Part shown: piece by piece, positions 14,383 through 15,885 of the stretch | Position numbering within the stretch: the stretch's first letter is position 1 | Layout: each line of letters opens with the position of its first letter | DNA from: Verrucomicrobiota bacterium | GTDB lineage: Bacteria > Verrucomicrobiota > Verrucomicrobiia > Opitutales > UBA953 | DNA length: 15,885 nucleotides | Reading direction: 5' to 3' | Assembly: GCA_009924965.1 (NCBI GenBank) | Contig: RFQN01000011.1 | Coordinates: 1 to 15,885, forward strand | Notes under the pieces: model-generated | Told to the model about the DNA's origin: nothing | Seen by the model: only the letters and a program-made list of their open reading frames with translations | The model's database searches: none | Position numbers and translations under genes: made by a program

Positions 14383-15885
14383 CTACTGCGGCAAGGGCTG
14401 GGCGACGCCCTTGGCCTTGGCGGCTTCCAGCGCGGCCTTGAGCCGGGCAGCGACCTCAGGGTGGTCCTTGATGACGTTATGCTTCTCGCCGGGATCCGCC
14501 TGCAGGTCGAAGAGACGATCGTTGGCGGCGTTGAGGTTCTCGATTTCGTCGTTCTGCTCATTCCGATCGACAACGGCCTGGGACTTCGCCCGGCGCTTGC
14601 CCATGCCAGGGATGTATTTCCAGCGGGCGTCGCGGTAGGAGAGATTGAGCGCTTGGGTGCTCGAGATGATGTGGTCGCGACCCGGTCCGCCGCTGAAGGC
14701 CGCCGAGACATCGACGCCATCGAGGGCGAGGAACTCCGCGGGGTCGCCGCCGGCGAGCTTCGTGAAGATCGCCGCGAAATCGACCTGCGAGACCATCGCG
14801 TCGGTCACCTTGCCCACAGGGGCATGGCCGGGCCAGCGGGCGATCAGGCTGACGCGCGTGCCGCCTTCAAGGATGCTGTACTTGCCGCCGGAGAACGGTC
14901 CCGCCGGCGTATGCCCGGCCTTGGCGTTTAGCTCCACCGCGCGATCCTTGTAACCATCGTCCAGCACCGGCCCGTTGTCGGACGACATGATGACCAGCGT
15001 GTTCTCCGCGAGGCCGTGCTTCGCGAGCTCGGCGAGGATGCGGCCGACCTGCTCATCGAAGGCCACCACGGCGTCGCCGCGGGGGCCGAGCGGGGTCTTG
15101 CCGAGGAATCGCGGGTTGGGCACGCGGGGCACGTGGCACTCGTGCGACGCGTAGTAGAGGAAGAACGGCTTGTCCTTGTTGCTCGCGATGAAGTCGCAAG
15201 CCTTGCCGGCGAAGACGTCGCCCATCGTCTCGTCGTCCCAGAGCGCGGCCTTGCCGCCCTTCATCCAGCCGATGCGTCCGACGCCATTGACGAGCGCCAT
15301 GTTGTGCCCGTGGCTCCAATCCAACTTAAGCTTCGCGCGCACCGCGGGGTCCTTGAGGTCAGGGTCGCCGGGATAAGGCCCCTTGTAGTTGACCTCGATT
15401 GGGTCCTTGGGGTCCAGGCCGACGACGAGGCCATTCTCCACGAAGACGGTCGGCACGCGATCGCCGGTCGCGGCCATGATGTACGAGTAGGTGAAGCCGA
15501 TTTGGTTCGGACACGGGTTGATGGCCTTGTTCCAGTCGACCGTGTCTCCGCCCAGTCCAAGGTGCCACTTGCCGACGACGCCGGTGGCGTAACCGAGTTT
15601 GGCGAGGCTCGCGGGCAACGTGGGGCGACCGGGCTTGATGATCATGTTCGCATCGCCGGGCAAGACGCCGGTGCCTTTGCGACGCCACGCATACTCGCCG
15701 GTCAGGAGGAAGTAACGCGAGGGCGTGCAGGTGGCGGAGGTGCAATAGCCCGCCGTGTGAAACGCAGGCCCTCGGCAGCGAGGCGGTCCAGGTTCGGCGT
15801 TGGGATGGACTTCGCACCATAGCAGCCCAGATCGCCCCAGCCGATGTCATCGGCATAGAGCAACACGATATTGGGCGGGCGCTTC
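14383..15885 (-). CDS. Type I sulfatase, 5' end outside window, apparent frameshift near 15758
   Basis: Read from the right edge, the gene starts mid-protein with NIVLLYADDIGWGDLGCYG, the sulfatase N-terminus with its metal-binding Asp pair (codons 15851-15846). After GLRFT the frame ends in stop codons, but the next frame continues without a break as TAGYCTSATCTPSRYFLLTG and on to the TAG at 14383. One missing base around 15755-15762 joins the two. CTPSR is the C-x-P-x-R formylglycine motif (Cys codon 15729-15727). Further on are GYATGVVGKWHLG, MSSDNGP (metal ligands) and GGKYSILEGGTRVSL. The joined length is about 500 codons, normal for arylsulfatase-like enzymes, without the signal peptide, which would lie outside the window. 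It would remove sulfate esters, probably from sulfated polysaccharide. An ATG at 15663 gives an open frame but lacks the active site. Family call is strong; whether the gene is intact depends on the frameshift. Confidence 0.85.
15755..15762 (-). other. Frameshift site in the sulfatase gene
   Basis: On the - strand the bases are TTTCACAC. The upstream frame reads CGT TTC ACA and then runs into Pro/Arg-rich nonsense and a stop. The downstream frame needs CGT TTC AC(N) ACG GCG GGC to give RFTTAGY if the missing base completes an ACC codon. A one-base loss in the TTT or CACAC run explains it. Sequencing or assembly error, real mutation and programmed slippage are all possible; error or mutation is the simplest. 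Confidence 0.75.

Noticed and set aside
15359..15856. 165-codon - strand frame overlapping the sulfatase N-terminus
   Set aside because: It is the third frame of the same strand. The sulfatase motifs are in the other two frames, so this is a by-product of the frameshift region and not a gene.
1..15885. CRISPR array, tRNA/rRNA gene, transposase, integrase, toxin-antitoxin or known defence genes
   Set aside because: I looked for direct repeats with spacers, tRNA-like cloverleafs and family motifs on both strands and found none.

Overview
The window is GC-rich, densely coding bacterial DNA with nine protein genes and no RNA gene, CRISPR array, insertion sequence or prophage that I can see. The gene content points to Verrucomicrobiota (Opitutae-like) or, less likely, Planctomycetota. 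The signs are a paired DUF1552 protein and multi-DUF c-type cytochrome, a secreted ThuA-domain protein, a type I sulfatase, a Gfo/Idh/MocA oxidoreductase and a nucleoside-symporter-like MFS permease. Only one start (7227) has a clear Shine-Dalgarno sequence. The taxonomic call is an inference from gene families.

Layout. 1-1575 (+): the 3' part of a secreted beta-propeller/phosphoesterase protein, convergent with 1588-5504 (-), a two-gene operon of a large di-heme-motif cytochrome protein followed by a Tat-exported DUF1552 protein. A short divergent region (5505-5653) carries inverted repeats and leads into yifB (5654-7180, +), a housekeeping AAA+ gene. Next on + are a secreted ThuA-domain protein (7227-8279) and a 1006-residue secreted protein resembling clan GH-D alpha-galactosidases (8340-11360). 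The last third is on the - strand: a sulfatase running off the right edge (14383-15885, with an apparent 1-base frameshift), then a tight operon of MFS transporter (12969-14291), Gfo/Idh/MocA dehydrogenase (11881-12957) and gluconokinase (11357-11872).

How the genes may work together. The right half looks like a carbohydrate-use locus. The sulfatase and the GH-like enzyme would act outside the cytoplasm, the MFS permease would import a small product, and the dehydrogenase and gluconokinase would oxidise and phosphorylate it towards central metabolism. This is supported by a palindromic word, GGCTTGAAGC, found upstream of both the GH-like gene and the transporter operon, which could be an operator for one regulator. 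The left half (cytochrome plus DUF1552, and the phosphoesterase) belongs to exported families of largely unknown role.

Nothing here is clearly a new defence or mobile system. The observations most worth checking are the shared palindrome, a perfect 13-bp-arm hairpin that buries the start codon of the GH-like gene, the sulfatase frameshift just upstream of its formylglycine motif, and the compact convergent gene ends where hairpins contain both stop codons.
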